Below are positions 27,538-36,516 of a stretch of DNA of 64,000 nucleotides, one piece after another. The notes under the pieces are model-generated. The model saw nothing but the letters and a program-made list of their open reading frames with translations. It did no database searches and was not told the origin of the DNA. Both the position numbers and the translations under genes were made by a program. Every line of letters begins with the position of its first letter. Within the stretch, counting starts at the first letter, position 1. Where the stretch lies: the NCBI RefSeq assembly GCF_900115095.1, contig NZ_FOVH01000001.1:806001-870000 (forward strand). Direction: 5' to 3'. The stretch comes from Actinomadura madurae (GTDB taxonomy: Bacteria; Actinomycetota; Actinomycetes; Streptosporangiales; Streptosporangiaceae).

Positions 27538-28845
27538 GTGATTTCCCGTATCGACCTGCGCGGCTCGCTTCCCGGCGATCTGCGCTCCGTGCTGCCCCGC
27601 GCCGAACTCGACGTCGAGGCCGCCCTGGACAAGGTGCGGCCCATCTGCGAGGACGTGCGCCATCGCGGCTCGGCGGCGGTCCGGGAGCACACCAAGGCTT
27701 TTGACGGGGTCGGGCTGGAGAGCACGCGGGTCCCGGTCGAGACCGTCCACCGGGCCCTCGCCGCGCTCGACCCGGCCGTCCGGGACGCGCTGGAGGAGAG
27801 CATCCGCCGCGCCCGCGCCGTGCACCGCGCGCAGCGCCGCACCGACGTGACCACGCGGGTCGTGCCCGGCGGCACCGTCACCGAGAAGTGGATCCCGGTC
27901 GGGCGGGTCGGGCTGTACGTGCCGGGCGGGCGCGCCGTGTACCCGTCCAGCGTGGTGATGAACGTCGTCCCCGCGCAGGAGGCGGGCGTCGCCTCCCTCG
28001 CCGTCACCTCGCCGCCGCAGAAGGAGCACGGCGGCCTCCCGCACCCGGCCATCCTCGCGGCCTGCGCGCTGCTCGGGGTCGACGAGGTGCACGCCGCCGG
28101 GGGCGCGCAGGCGATCGCGATGTTCGCCTACGGGACGGACGAGTGCCCCCGCGCCGACCTCGTCACCGGTCCCGGCAACGTCTACGTCGCCGCCGCGAAG
28201 CGGCTGCTCAAGGGCGTGATCGGCATCGACGCCGAGGCCGGCCCGACGGAGATCGCGATCCTGGCCGACGGCACCGCCGACCCGGTGCACGTCGCCGCCG
28301 ACCTGATCAGCCAGGCCGAGCACGACACGCTCGCCGCCGCCGTCCTCGTGACCGACTCGCCGCGGCTCGCCGACGACGTCGAGGCGGAGTTGAAAGCGCA
28401 GGTCGGGCGCACCAAGCACACCGAGCGGATCGCCGAGGCGCTCGCCGGGCGGCAGTCCGGCATCGTCCTCGTGGACGGCGTCGAGGACGGCCTGAAGGTC
28501 GTGGACGCCTACGCCGCCGAGCACCTGGAGATCCAGACCGCGGACGCCGCCGCCGTCGCCGCCCGCGTCCGCAACGCCGGCGCGATCTTCGTGGGCCCGC
28601 ACGCGCCGGTGTCGCTCGGCGACTACCTGGCGGGGTCCAACCACGTCCTGCCGACCGGCGGGTGCGCCTGCCACTCCTCCGGGCTGTCGGTCCAGTCGTT
28701 CCTGCGCGGCGTGCACGTCGTCGAGTACGGCCGCGACGCCCTCGCCGAGGCGACCTCCCGGGTGGTCGCGCTCGCCGAGGCCGAGGACCTGCCCGCGCAC
28801 GGCGCCGCCCTGAAGGCCCGCTTCGACTGGGAGATCCCTTCGTGA
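27538..28845 (+). CDS. hisD: Histidinol dehydrogenase
   Basis: HisD oxidises L-histidinol to L-histidine in two NAD-dependent steps, the end of histidine synthesis. The 435-aa length is typical. Recognisable blocks are [50 protein letters not shown] and the zinc/catalytic region AEHLEIQT...[10 protein letters not shown]. It opens a tightly packed his operon; its stop overlaps the hisC GTG (GTGA). Confidence 0.96.
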   Translation: MISRIDLRGSLPGDLRSVLPRAELDVEAALDKVRPICEDVRHRGSAAVREHTKAFDGVGLESTRVPVETVHRALAALDPAVRDALEESIRRARAVHRAQRRTDVTTRVVPGGTVTEKWIPVGRVGLYVPGGRAVYPSSVVMNVVPAQEAGVASLAVTSPPQKEHGGLPHPAILAACALLGVDEVHAAGGAQAIAMFAYGTDECPRADLVTGPGNVYVAAAKRLLKGVIGIDAEAGPTEIAILADGTADPVHVAADLISQAEHDTLAAAVLVTDSPRLADDVEAELKAQVGRTKHTERIAEALAGRQSGIVLVDGVEDGLKVVDAYAAEHLEIQTADAAAVAARVRNAGAIFVGPHAPVSLGDYLAGSNHVLPTGGCACHSSGLSVQSFLRGVHVVEYGRDALAEATSRVVALAEAEDLPAHGAALKARFDWEIPS

Positions 28846-29987
28846 CGTCCCTCAACGACCTGCCGCTCCGGGACGACCTGCGCGGCAAGGAGCCCTATGG
28901 CGCCCCGCAGCTGGACGTGCCGTACGCGCTGAACACCAACGAGAACCCGTACCCGCCGTCCGAGCGCCTGGTGAAGGCCGTCGGCGAGGCCGTCATGGAC
29001 GTCGCCGGGTCGCTGAACCGCTACCCCGACCGGGACGCGGTCGCCCTCCGCGAGGACCTCGCCGCGTTCCTGAACGCCGACACCCCGGGCGCGGGCCTCG
29101 ACGCCGGCCGGGTGTGGGCCGCCAACGGCTCCAACGAGATCATCCAGCAGATCCTGCAGGCGTTCGGCGGGACGGGCCGGACCGCGCTCGGCTTCGAGCC
29201 GTCCTACTCGATGCACCCGATCATCACCGGGGTGTCCGGGACGCGCTGGGTGAACGCCTTCCGCGACGAGGACTTCGGGCTCGACCCCGGCCGCGCCGTC
29301 GCCGCCGTCGAGGAGCACCGCCCCGACGTCGTGTTCCTCACCTCGCCGAACAACCCCACCGGCACCGCGCTGCCGCTCGGCGCCATCGAGGCCGTGCTGG
29401 AGGCCGCGCCCGGCATGGTCGTCGTCGACGAGGCGTACGCCGAGTTCCGCCGCGAGGGCACCCCGTCCGCGCTGACGCTGCTGGACGGCAACCCGCGGCT
29501 GATCGTCACCCGGACTATGTCGAAGGCGTTCGCGATGGCCGGGACCCGGCTCGGCTACCTGGCCGCCGACCCGGCCGTCGTCCAGGCACTGCAGCTCGTC
29601 CGGCTGCCCTACCACCTGTCGGCCGTCACCCAGGCCGTCGCGCGCACCGCCCTCGCCCACGGCGAGGAACTGCTCGGCGGCGTCGACGCCCTCCGCCGCG
29701 GCCGCGACGACCTGGTCGCGTGGCTGCGCGCCGAGGGGTTCCGGGTGGCCGACTCCGACGCCAACTTCGTCCTGTTCGGGACGTTCCCCGACCGCCGGAA
29801 GGTCTGGGAGGGCCTGCTCGCTCGCGGCGTGCTGATCCGGGAGGTGGGGCCGCCCGAATGGCTGCGGGTCAGCGTCGGCACCCCGGAGGAGATGGCCGCC
29901 TTCCGCACCGCCCTCCTCTCCGAGGGTGGGCGACCCCCCGCACGCCCCGAGACGGCTTCGTCGTCGACAGCGAAGGAGAACTCGTGA
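28842..29987 (+). CDS. hisC: Histidinol-phosphate aminotransferase
   Basis: A PLP-dependent class I/II aminotransferase of 381 aa that makes histidinol phosphate from imidazole-acetol phosphate and glutamate. Seen: [15 protein letters not shown] at the substrate-binding N-terminus, [23 protein letters not shown] with the PLP-contacting Asp and Tyr, and the Schiff-base lysine in [19 protein letters not shown] 28842 overlaps the hisD stop. The stop overlaps the hisB GTG in the same manner. Confidence 0.95.
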   Translation: MTSLNDLPLRDDLRGKEPYGAPQLDVPYALNTNENPYPPSERLVKAVGEAVMDVAGSLNRYPDRDAVALREDLAAFLNADTPGAGLDAGRVWAANGSNEIIQQILQAFGGTGRTALGFEPSYSMHPIITGVSGTRWVNAFRDEDFGLDPGRAVAAVEEHRPDVVFLTSPNNPTGTALPLGAIEAVLEAAPGMVVVDEAYAEFRREGTPSALTLLDGNPRLIVTRTMSKAFAMAGTRLGYLAADPAVVQALQLVRLPYHLSAVTQAVARTALAHGEELLGGVDALRRGRDDLVAWLRAEGFRVADSDANFVLFGTFPDRRKVWEGLLARGVLIREVGPPEWLRVSVGTPEEMAAFRTALLSEGGRPPARPETASSSTAKENS

Positions 29988-30577
29988 CACGCAAAGGCCG
30001 CATCGAACGCGGGACCAAGGAGACCCAGGTCCTCGTCGAGATCGACCTGGACGGCACCGGCCAGGTCGACGTCGCGACCGGCGTGGGGTTCTTCGACCAC
30101 ATGCTGGCCCAGCTCGGCAAGCACGGGTCGTTCGACCTGACCGTCAAGACGGCGGGCGACCTGCACATCGACAGCCACCACACGATCGAGGACACCGCCA
30201 TCGCGCTCGGCCAGGCGTTCCGCGAGGCGCTCGGCGACAAGGCGGGCATCCGCCGCTTCGCCGACGCCTCCATCCCGCTGGACGAGGCGCTCGCGCAGGT
30301 CACCGTGGACGTCTCCGGCCGCCCCTACCTGGTGCACGTGGAGCCGGACGGCATGGCCCCGATGATCGGCCCCGAGTACGACACCACCCTGACCCGGCAC
30401 ATCTTCGAGTCGTTCGTGTCGAACGCGCAGGTGGCGCTGCACGTCCACGTCCCGTACGGGCGCAACGCCCACCACATCGTGGAGGCGCAGTTCAAGGCCC
30501 TCGCCCGCGCACTGCGCGACGCCGTGGCGTTCGACCCGAAGGTGCACGGCATTCCTTCCACCAAGGGGGCTCTGTAG
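29984..30577 (+). CDS. hisB: Imidazoleglycerol-phosphate dehydratase
   Basis: The monofunctional 197-aa dehydratase, without the phosphatase domain fused in enterics. Mn-binding histidine motifs are plain: [27 protein letters not shown], and near the C-terminus [19 protein letters not shown]. The GTG start follows AGGAG at 5-nt spacing and overlaps the hisC stop. A tiny membrane-protein gene begins 2 nt after the stop. Confidence 0.96.
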   Translation: MTRKGRIERGTKETQVLVEIDLDGTGQVDVATGVGFFDHMLAQLGKHGSFDLTVKTAGDLHIDSHHTIEDTAIALGQAFREALGDKAGIRRFADASIPLDEALAQVTVDVSGRPYLVHVEPDGMAPMIGPEYDTTLTRHIFESFVSNAQVALHVHVPYGRNAHHIVEAQFKALARALRDAVAFDPKVHGIPSTKGAL

Positions 30578-30579
30578 CC

Positions 30580-30750
30580 GTGCACATCGGCGACCTGCAC
30601 TTCACCTACGGCAACGTGGTGATCTTCGCGGTGGCGGTGTTCCTGCTGGCGGGCGTCTACAGCTTCGTCAAGCAGGGCCTCAAGATCGCCGCGCTGATCC
30701 TCCTGGTCCTCGCCGGGCTGGCGTTCGCCGGGGGAGTGATGTGGCTGTGA
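30580..30750 (+). CDS. Small two-helix membrane protein inside the his operon
   Basis: A 56-aa product starting at GTG 30580, 2 nt after hisB and ending 10 bp inside hisH. It has two hydrophobic helices (about residues 11-29 and 36-55) joined by a short basic turn (FVKQGLK). Tight spacing and a GC-rich third position support a real gene. I do not recognise a family or function. GGGGGAG near its 3' end doubles as the hisH ribosome-binding site. Confidence 0.65.
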   Translation: MHIGDLHFTYGNVVIFAVAVFLLAGVYSFVKQGLKIAALILLVLAGLAFAGGVMWL

Positions 30751-31382
30751 AGGACGTCGTCATCCTCGACTACGGCTCGGGGAACCTGCGCTCGGCCGAG
30801 CGCGCCGTCGCCCGCGCGGGCGCGGAGGTGACCGTCACCGCCGACTGGGACGCCGCCCTCGCCGCCGACGGCCTGGTCGTCCCCGGCGTCGGCGCGTTCG
30901 CCGCCTGCATGGCGGGGCTGCGCGGCGTCCGCGGCGAGCAGATCATCGGCCGCCGCCTCGCCGGCGGGCGTCCCGTCCTCGGCATCTGCGTCGGCATGCA
31001 GATCCTGTTCTCCAAGGGCATCGAGCACGGCGTCACGACCGAGGGCTGCGACGAGTGGCCGGGCACGGTCGACCGCCTGAACGCGCCGGTCGTCCCGCAC
31101 ATGGGCTGGAACACCGTCGACGTCCCCGAGGGCTCGGCCCTCTTCCGCGGCCTGGAGGACGAGCGCTTCTACTTCGTCCACTCCTACGCGGCGCGCGCCT
31201 GGGAGCTGGAGCCCGACCCGACCGGCACCATCGAGCCGCCGCTGGTCACCTGGTCCGAGCACGGCGACCGGTTCGTCGCCGGCGTCGAGAACGGCCCGCT
31301 GTGCGCCACCCAGTTCCACCCGGAGAAGTCCGGCGACGCCGGCGCCGCGCTCCTGCGCAACTGGCTCGCCACCCTCGCCTGA
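30741..31382 (+). CDS. hisH: Imidazole glycerol phosphate synthase, glutaminase subunit
   Basis: HisH is a class I glutamine amidotransferase that supplies ammonia to HisF. The 213-aa product has the start DYGSGNLRS, the oxyanion loop VVPGVGAF, the nucleophile C83 in LGICVGMQ and the His-Glu pair in [11 protein letters not shown] 30741 or 30747 are both possible starts; the latter forms a GTGA overlap with the upstream small gene. Its partner hisF lies 0.8 kb downstream. Confidence 0.95.
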   Translation: MAVKDVVILDYGSGNLRSAERAVARAGAEVTVTADWDAALAADGLVVPGVGAFAACMAGLRGVRGEQIIGRRLAGGRPVLGICVGMQILFSKGIEHGVTTEGCDEWPGTVDRLNAPVVPHMGWNTVDVPEGSALFRGLEDERFYFVHSYAARAWELEPDPTGTIEPPLVTWSEHGDRFVAGVENGPLCATQFHPEKSGDAGAALLRNWLATLA

Positions 31383-31404
31383 CCACCCGTCTCATCTGCA
31401 TCGA

Positions 31405-31410
31405 TAGGGT
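31405..31410 (+). promoter_or_regulatory. Internal leaderless -10 element TAGGGT for priA
   Basis: TAGGGT is followed by 6 nt and ATG 31417. No Shine-Dalgarno is seen in the 34-nt hisH-priA gap. An internal start could uncouple priA-hisF from the rest of the operon. Confidence 0.5.
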
Positions 31411-31416
31411 TTCCGC

Positions 31417-32136
31417 ATGACTCTGACGCTCCTTCCCGCGGTCGACGTCGCCGGTGGCCGGGCGGTCCGCCTGGTGCAGGGCGAGGCCGGGACCGAGACC
31501 TCCTACGGCGCCCCGCTTGAGGCGGCGCTGGCCTGGCAGGAGGCGGGGGCGGAGTGGATCCATCTGGTCGACCTGGACGCGGCGTTCGGGCGCGGGTCCA
31601 ACCGGGAGCTGCTCGCCGAGGTCACCGGGAAGCTGGACGTGAAGGTCGAGCTGTCGGGCGGCATTCGCGACGACGCGTCGCTGGAGGCGGCGCTGTCCAC
31701 CGGCTGCGCCCGGGTCAACATCGGCACCGCCGCGCTGGAGGACCCGGACTGGTGCCGGAAGATCATCGCCTCCCGCGGCGACAAGATCGCGGTGGGGCTG
31801 GACGTGCGGGGCACGACGCTGGCCGCGCGCGGCTGGACGCGGGAGGGCGGCGACCTCTGGGAGGTCCTCGCCCGCCTGGAGGACGACGGCTGCCCCCGGT
31901 ACGTGGTCACCGACGTCACCAAGGACGGCACCCTCCGCGGCCCCAACACCGGCCTCCTGCGCGAGGTCTGCTCCCGCACCGACCGGCCCGTCATCGCGTC
32001 CGGCGGCGTGTCCTCGCTGGACGACCTGCGCGCGCTGGCCGGGCTGGTGGCCGACGGCGTCGAGGGCGCGATCGTCGGCAAGGCCCTGTACGCCCAGGCG
32101 TTCACGCTGGAAGAAGCCCTGGAGGCCGTGAAGTGA
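31417..32136 (+). CDS. priA: Bifunctional HisA/TrpF isomerase PriA
   Basis: The 239-aa TIM barrel performs the HisA step on ProFAR. In actinobacteria of this kind it also performs the TrpF (phosphoribosylanthranilate isomerase) step. Catalytic-type aspartates are D10 in [10 protein letters not shown] and D166 in [10 protein letters not shown]; phosphate loops include [11 protein letters not shown] and [11 protein letters not shown]. The window holds trpC, trpB and trpA but no trpF, which fits PriA serving both pathways. Dual function is inferred from the taxonomic group. Confidence 0.92.
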   Translation: MTLTLLPAVDVAGGRAVRLVQGEAGTETSYGAPLEAALAWQEAGAEWIHLVDLDAAFGRGSNRELLAEVTGKLDVKVELSGGIRDDASLEAALSTGCARVNIGTAALEDPDWCRKIIASRGDKIAVGLDVRGTTLAARGWTREGGDLWEVLARLEDDGCPRYVVTDVTKDGTLRGPNTGLLREVCSRTDRPVIASGGVSSLDDLRALAGLVADGVEGAIVGKALYAQAFTLEEALEAVK

Positions 32137-32156
32137 GCGGGGAGGCCGTGAAGTGA
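32121..32156 (+). repeat. 16-bp tandem duplication at the priA-hisF junction
   Basis: GGAGGCCGTGAAGTGA occurs at 32121-32136 and again at 32141-32156, separated by GCGG. The first copy holds the last priA codons and stop. The second supplies the GGAGG ribosome-binding site (32141-32145) and the GTG start of hisF. Confidence 0.9.
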
Positions 32157-32914
32157 CCGTGGCCGTGCGGGTGATCCCGTGCCTGGACGTCGACGCCGGG
32201 CGCGTCGTCAAGGGCGTCAACTTCCAGAACCTCCGGGACGCCGGCGACCCCGTCGAGCTGGCCGCCCGCTACGACGCCGAGGGCGCCGACGAGCTGACGT
32301 TCCTGGACATCACCGCGTCCAGCGCCGACCGCTCCACCACCTACGACGTGGTGCGGCGCACCGCCGAGCAGGTGTTCATCCCGCTGACCGTCGGCGGCGG
32401 CATCCGCGCCGTCGAGGACGTCGACCGGCTCCTGCGCGCGGGCGCCGACAAGGTCTCGATCAACACCGCCGCCATCGCGCGCCCGGAGTTCCTGCGGGAG
32501 GCCGCGCACCGCTTCGGCTCCCAGTGCGTCGTCCTGTCGGTGGACGCCCGCCGCGCCGAGGGCACCGAGTCCGGTTTCGAGGTCACCACGCACGGCGGCC
32601 GCAAGGGGACGGGCATCGACGCGATCGAGTGGGCCCGCCGCGGCGAGGAACTGGGCGTCGGCGAGATCCTGCTGAACTCCATGGACGCCGACGGCACCAA
32701 GGCCGGCTTCGACCTGGAGATGCTCCGCCGCGTCCGGGCGACCGTCTCCGTCCCGGTGATCGCGAGCGGCGGCGCCGGCGCCGTGGAGCACTTCGCCCCG
32801 GCCGTGGGCGCGGGCGCGGACGCCGTCCTCGCCGCCAGCGTCTTCCACTTCGGCGAGCTGAAGATCCCCGAGGTCAAGGCCGCGCTGCGCGAGGCGGGCC
32901 ACCCGGTCCGCTGA
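32153..32914 (+). CDS. hisF: Imidazole glycerol phosphate synthase, cyclase subunit
   Basis: HisF uses ammonia from HisH to close the imidazole ring, releasing AICAR. The 253-aa TIM barrel shows the catalytic aspartate D12 in [14 protein letters not shown] and the second in VLSVDARR, plus [10 protein letters not shown] and [11 protein letters not shown] phosphate loops. The start GTG lies 16 nt after the priA stop inside a tandem duplication, with GGAGG 7 nt upstream. Confidence 0.96.
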   Translation: MTVAVRVIPCLDVDAGRVVKGVNFQNLRDAGDPVELAARYDAEGADELTFLDITASSADRSTTYDVVRRTAEQVFIPLTVGGGIRAVEDVDRLLRAGADKVSINTAAIARPEFLREAAHRFGSQCVVLSVDARRAEGTESGFEVTTHGGRKGTGIDAIEWARRGEELGVGEILLNSMDADGTKAGFDLEMLRRVRATVSVPVIASGGAGAVEHFAPAVGAGADAVLAASVFHFGELKIPEVKAALREAGHPVR

Positions 32915-32931
32915 ACGAGGAACCCCCCGAG

Positions 32932-33777
32932 ATGACCATCGCGTTCGCGACGTGCTCCCTGCTGCCCGACGGGAGCGACGACGCCCGGATCCTGATCGGC
33001 GCCCTCGCGCGCCTCGGCGCCGCCGCCGAGCCCGCCGTCTGGGACGCCGACGTCGACTGGTCCCGCCACGACCTGGTCGTCGTCAGCTCCACCTGGGACT
33101 ACCCCGGCCGCCGGGACCGGTTCGTCGCGTGGGCGGAGAGCCTGCCGCGCGTCCTCAACCCGGCCGGGATCATCCGCTGGAACACCGACAAGCGCTACCT
33201 CCGCGACCTCGCCGCCGCGGGCGTCCCGGTCGTCCCGACGCTGTGGGATCCGGGCGACATCCCGTCCGGATGGCCGGAGTACGTCATCAAGCCGGCCGTC
33301 TCGATCGGCTCCGCCGACACGGCCCGCTGGGGGCCGGGCGAGGAGGCCGCGGCCCGCGCCCACCTGCGCTCGCTCCGCGCCGCGGGCCGGACGGCGATGG
33401 TCCAGCCGTACCTGTCCGCGGTCGACACCGCCGGCGAGACGGCGCTGGTCTTCTGCGCGGGCGAGTACAGCCACGCCGCCCGCAAGGCGCGGATCCTCAC
33501 CGCCGGCGCCGGCGTCGAGGGCCCCGTCAGGGACGATGCCACGCGCGGCCAGGTCACCCCGTGCACGGCGACCGAGGCCGAGCTGGACCTGGCGAGGCGC
33601 GCCCTGGCCGCCGTCCCGGGCGGCGAGGACCTCCTCTACGCCCGCGTCGACATGATCCCCGGCCCGGACGGCGCCCCGCTGATCATCGAACTGGAGCTGA
33701 CCGAGCCCGCCCTGTACCTCCGGCACGCACCCGCCGCGGCCGAGAAGTTCGCGAAGGCCGTGCTGGCGCAGGTGTAG
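32932..33777 (+). CDS. ATP-grasp domain protein, function unknown
   Basis: A 281-aa soluble protein with an ATP-grasp architecture: a preATP-grasp region (residues 1-85), the substrate/ATP region around VIKPAVSIGS, AMVQPYLSAVDTAGETALVF, and metal-binding acidic residues in ARVDMIPGPDGAPLIIELEL. Similar stand-alone ligases (RimK- or DcsG-like) join a carboxylate to an amine or thiol, but the substrate cannot be told. It starts 17 nt after hisF with GAGGAAC upstream and is probably co-transcribed, but any role in histidine metabolism is unproven. Confidence 0.8.
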   Translation: MTIAFATCSLLPDGSDDARILIGALARLGAAAEPAVWDADVDWSRHDLVVVSSTWDYPGRRDRFVAWAESLPRVLNPAGIIRWNTDKRYLRDLAAAGVPVVPTLWDPGDIPSGWPEYVIKPAVSIGSADTARWGPGEEAAARAHLRSLRAAGRTAMVQPYLSAVDTAGETALVFCAGEYSHAARKARILTAGAGVEGPVRDDATRGQVTPCTATEAELDLARRALAAVPGGEDLLYARVDMIPGPDGAPLIIELELTEPALYLRHAPAAAEKFAKAVLAQV

Positions 33778-33786
33778 GCCGTCCGG

Positions 33787-35478
33787 TCAGACCACGTCGT
33801 CTTCGGGGGCCGGAGCCGCGGTCTCGGGGGAGCGCTCGGCGATGGGCAGGATGACGGCGGACGGGTGGTCGGGGCTGTGGAAGACCTCCTGGTGGGCCTT
33901 GACCATGCGCGTGCCGGCGGTGGCCAGGGGGGCTCCGGTGCCGGGGTTCGCGGCGACCTTGGGGTGGGCGCCGCTGGTGACGTGGACGCGGACGCGGTGC
34001 CCCCGCTGGAAGCGGTGGCCCGTGGGCCACAGGTCGACCGCCACCCGGAGCACGCCGTCCGGCCCCACGGGCTTCACCGCGGCGGCGGGCAGGCGCAGGC
34101 CCCCCTCGCAGACGTTGCGGGACGTCCCGTCCGGAGCGACGTCGCAGAGCCGGACGACGAAGTCGGTGTGCTCCCGGTCGGAGCGGACGAACAGGTCGGC
34201 GCCGACGGGGCCGATGACGTCCAGGTCGGCGGGCAGGGCGGGCGAGGTGAACACCAGGACGTCCGGGCGCCGCTCCAGGGGCCGGTTGTCGACCGGGCGG
34301 GAGCTGCCGAGCAGGGTGGGGCCGCCGAGCGCGGGGGTGGGGCGGGCCGGGTCGAAGGTGTAGGCGCTCGGCGGGTGGTCCTGCGGGCCGTCCTCGCCGA
34401 GGCCGCCGCCGGCGTGCAGGTGCCAGCGCGCCTGCCGCATGCCCGGCGGGGGCCAGTCGCGGTAGTTCCGCCACTCGCGGGCGCCGGTGACGTAGACGCG
34501 GACGGGGTCGCGCCGCAGCCCGGACGGGTCGCCCTGCAGGTGGGCGCGGAACCAGGCGAGCGACTCGCGGATCGCGGGCAGCCCGTGGCGGGCGTCGGTG
34601 TGCCACCAGGGCCCGATCGTCAGGTAGGGGGAGCGGCCGGCCGCGCGCAGCGCGAGATAGTCCTTGATCTCCCACGGCAGGAACACGTCGTACCAGCCGC
34701 CGAGCAGGCTGACGGGCGCGGCGACCTGGCCGACGGTGCCGCTGAAGTCGCGCCGGTCCCAGTAGCCGCCGGGGGCGGAGTGGTTGGCGAGGAGGTCCTG
34801 GTAGAAGCGCATGGGCGCGCCGCCGGCCAGCACGTCCAGCTCGGCCAGCGGGCGGCCGGACGCGGCGGCGCGGACGGCGCGGCGCCGCGACAGCAGCGGC
34901 GCGGTCAGCATGCCGAGGGGCCGCTGCTGCCGGTGCGTGAGGTCGGTCCAGGTGAGCGTGGACTCCAGCGCGAACGACCCGCCGACGTAGGCGGCGTCGC
35001 GGAAGGACGACGCGGTGATCTGCACCGACATCGCCTTCAGCTCGGGGCCCGCCTCGGCCGCGACCGCCCACGCCGCGTAGCCGAGGTAGCTGGGCCCGAA
35101 CGTGGCGAACGCGCCGTGGAACCAGGGCTGCCGCTTCAGCCATTCCACGGTGACGAGCCCGTCGTCGCGCTCGCTGCCGAGCGGGTCGAACTCGCCGCCG
35201 GACCCGGACGTCCCGCGGGCGCTCTGCACGACCAGCTGGAACCCGAACGGGACGAACAGCAGGCCGTTGGCGAGGGCGGCGGGGCCGCGCCTGCCGTAGG
35301 GGGTCCGGACGAGGATCGTGGGCGGGCGCTCCACCCCCGACGGGACGTACCGGTCGGCGAGCAGCGTCACGCCGTCCGGCATGGTCACCGGCAGGTCGCG
35401 CTCGGCGGTGTAGCGGGCCAGCCCACGGGGGCGGGGAAGCCTGAGCTGCGGGGCCGGCAGTCGGTCCCAGGGCGCCAT
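33787..35478 (-). CDS. CocE/NonD-family alpha/beta hydrolase
   Basis: A 563-aa serine hydrolase of the X-Pro dipeptidyl-peptidase S15 / cocaine-esterase superfamily. The nucleophile lies in FGPSYLGYAAW, the likely catalytic Asp in LLGGWYDVFLPW and His in IGPWWHTDARH. The C-terminal jelly-roll domain (about residues 340-545) contains VRVHVTSGAHPKV. No signal peptide is visible, so it is probably cytoplasmic. Substrate is unknown; esterase or amidase activity is expected. It follows an acyl-CoA dehydrogenase gene by 60 bp on the same strand, and GGAGG precedes the ATG. Confidence 0.9.
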   Translation of the reverse strand: MAPWDRLPAPQLRLPRPRGLARYTAERDLPVTMPDGVTLLADRYVPSGVERPPTILVRTPYGRRGPAALANGLLFVPFGFQLVVQSARGTSGSGGEFDPLGSERDDGLVTVEWLKRQPWFHGAFATFGPSYLGYAAWAVAAEAGPELKAMSVQITASSFRDAAYVGGSFALESTLTWTDLTHRQQRPLGMLTAPLLSRRRAVRAAASGRPLAELDVLAGGAPMRFYQDLLANHSAPGGYWDRRDFSGTVGQVAAPVSLLGGWYDVFLPWEIKDYLALRAAGRSPYLTIGPWWHTDARHGLPAIRESLAWFRAHLQGDPSGLRRDPVRVYVTGAREWRNYRDWPPPGMRQARWHLHAGGGLGEDGPQDHPPSAYTFDPARPTPALGGPTLLGSSRPVDNRPLERRPDVLVFTSPALPADLDVIGPVGADLFVRSDREHTDFVVRLCDVAPDGTSRNVCEGGLRLPAAAVKPVGPDGVLRVAVDLWPTGHRFQRGHRVRVHVTSGAHPKVAANPGTGAPLATAGTRMVKAHQEVFHSPDHPSAVILPIAERSPETAAPAPEDDVV

Positions 35479-35497
35479 GCTGCCTCCGTACGTCGGC

Positions 35498-35509
35498 TAC
35501 TCCCTAGTA
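35498..35509. promoter_or_regulatory. Operator-like palindrome upstream of the CocE gene
   Basis: TACT-CCCT-AGTA, with A/T-rich flanks (GTAAGGTAAC), lies 20 nt before the hydrolase start in the gap after the acyl-CoA dehydrogenase gene. It could be a repressor site or part of a promoter. No regulator gene is adjacent. Confidence 0.35.
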
Positions 35510-35538
35510 AGGTAACCGGCCGCGCCCGTGCGCAACCG

Positions 35539-36516
35539 TCAGGCCCCGGTGATGAACGCCCACGGGTCGGGCGCGGCGGTGATCGCGGCGCCGAGCTCGT
35601 CCGCCCACGCGGCCTCGTTGCCGTACTCGTCCCGCCACGACCACAGCCGCAGCGTGACCTGGCGCAGGGCGTGCTCCTCGGTCACGCCGAGGGCCCCGTG
35701 CACCTGGTGCGCGATCGCCGCGACCGCGCCCGCCGCCCGCGACGCGTTCGCCTTGGCGGCGGCCACCGCGACCGGGTCGTCCGGGGCGCGGACGGCCGCC
35801 CGCACCGCGACGTCCGCGACCGTCGCCTCCCCGGCCAGCTCGGCCAGCATCTGCTGGACGGCCTGGAACCGGCCGATCGGCCGGCCGAACTGCTCGCGCT
35901 CGCCCGCGTACCGGACGGCGAGGTCCAGCGCCCGCCGCATCGCCCCGGTGAGCTGGACGGCCCGCGCGAGCGCCCCGAGCCGCCGCAGGTCCGGCGCGCC
36001 GGCCGGGGACGGCGCCGCCGCCTCCGCCCGGACGCCGGACAGGACGACCTCGTCGCGGGGCTCGCCCGCCACGTTGGCCCCCTCGGTGATCCGCGCCCGC
36101 GCGGGGTCGGCGGTGGCGACGAGGCCGTTGCCGAGGACGACGAGGCGCCGCGCCGACCGCGCCCACGGCACGCGGCGGAACGTTCCGGTCAGCGTCCAGC
36201 CGCCCCGGTCCCCGTCCCCGTCCCCGTCCCCGTCCGAGGCCGCCTCGACCTCGCCGGACATGGCCGTGAGGGGGCCGTGCGGCACCGGCAGCCCGGCGCC
36301 GGCGAGCAGCCGCCCGGCCACCAGGGTCTCGGCGAGCGGCACGGCGGCCGCGTGGTATCCGGCGGCGCGCAGGACGGCGGCGGCGTCGGCGAGGGTGCCG
36401 CCGCTGCCGCCGGCCTCCTCGGGCACGCCGGCCAGCGCGAGCCCGGACGCCTCCAGCCCGGGCCACGGGTCGGCACCGGACAGGATCTCGCCCGCCGTCT
36501 CCTCCAGCAGCTCCAT
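35539..36516 (-). CDS. Acyl-CoA dehydrogenase-like subunit, short member of a pair
   Basis: A 325-aa flavoprotein-family subunit, shorter than the usual 380-400. The C-terminal helical domain is clear (AVRYAGEREQFGRPIGRFQAV, then HQVHGALGVTEEHALRQVT), while the N-terminal and middle domains are reduced. The ATG shares one base with the stop of the larger dehydrogenase gene upstream (TGATG). Adjacent long and short acyl-CoA dehydrogenases commonly form alpha2-beta2 enzymes in actinobacterial sterol or bile-acid side-chain degradation, so a heteromeric enzyme is likely; the substrate is unknown. An Asp-Gly run (residues ~95-102) is encoded by a hexanucleotide repeat. Confidence 0.85.
   Translation of the reverse strand: MELLEETAGEILSGADPWPGLEASGLALAGVPEEAGGSGGTLADAAAVLRAAGYHAAAVPLAETLVAGRLLAGAGLPVPHGPLTAMSGEVEAASDGDGDGDGDRGGWTLTGTFRRVPWARSARRLVVLGNGLVATADPARARITEGANVAGEPRDEVVLSGVRAEAAAPSPAGAPDLRRLGALARAVQLTGAMRRALDLAVRYAGEREQFGRPIGRFQAVQQMLAELAGEATVADVAVRAAVRAPDDPVAVAAAKANASRAAGAVAAIAHQVHGALGVTEEHALRQVTLRLWSWRDEYGNEAAWADELGAAITAAPDPWAFITGA
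36208..36235. repeat. Hexanucleotide microsatellite (GTCCCC)4
   Basis: Four perfect GTCCCC units plus a partial fifth sit in frame within the short acyl-CoA dehydrogenase gene and encode alternating Asp-Gly on the minus strand. Unit gain or loss would stay in frame. Confidence 0.85.

Noticed and set aside
32179..33777. A 532-codon frame suggesting a fusion upstream of the ATP-grasp protein
   Set aside because: The first 251 codons lie in a shadow frame of hisF and are Arg/Pro-rich. The ATP-grasp gene starts at ATG 32932 with its own ribosome-binding site.
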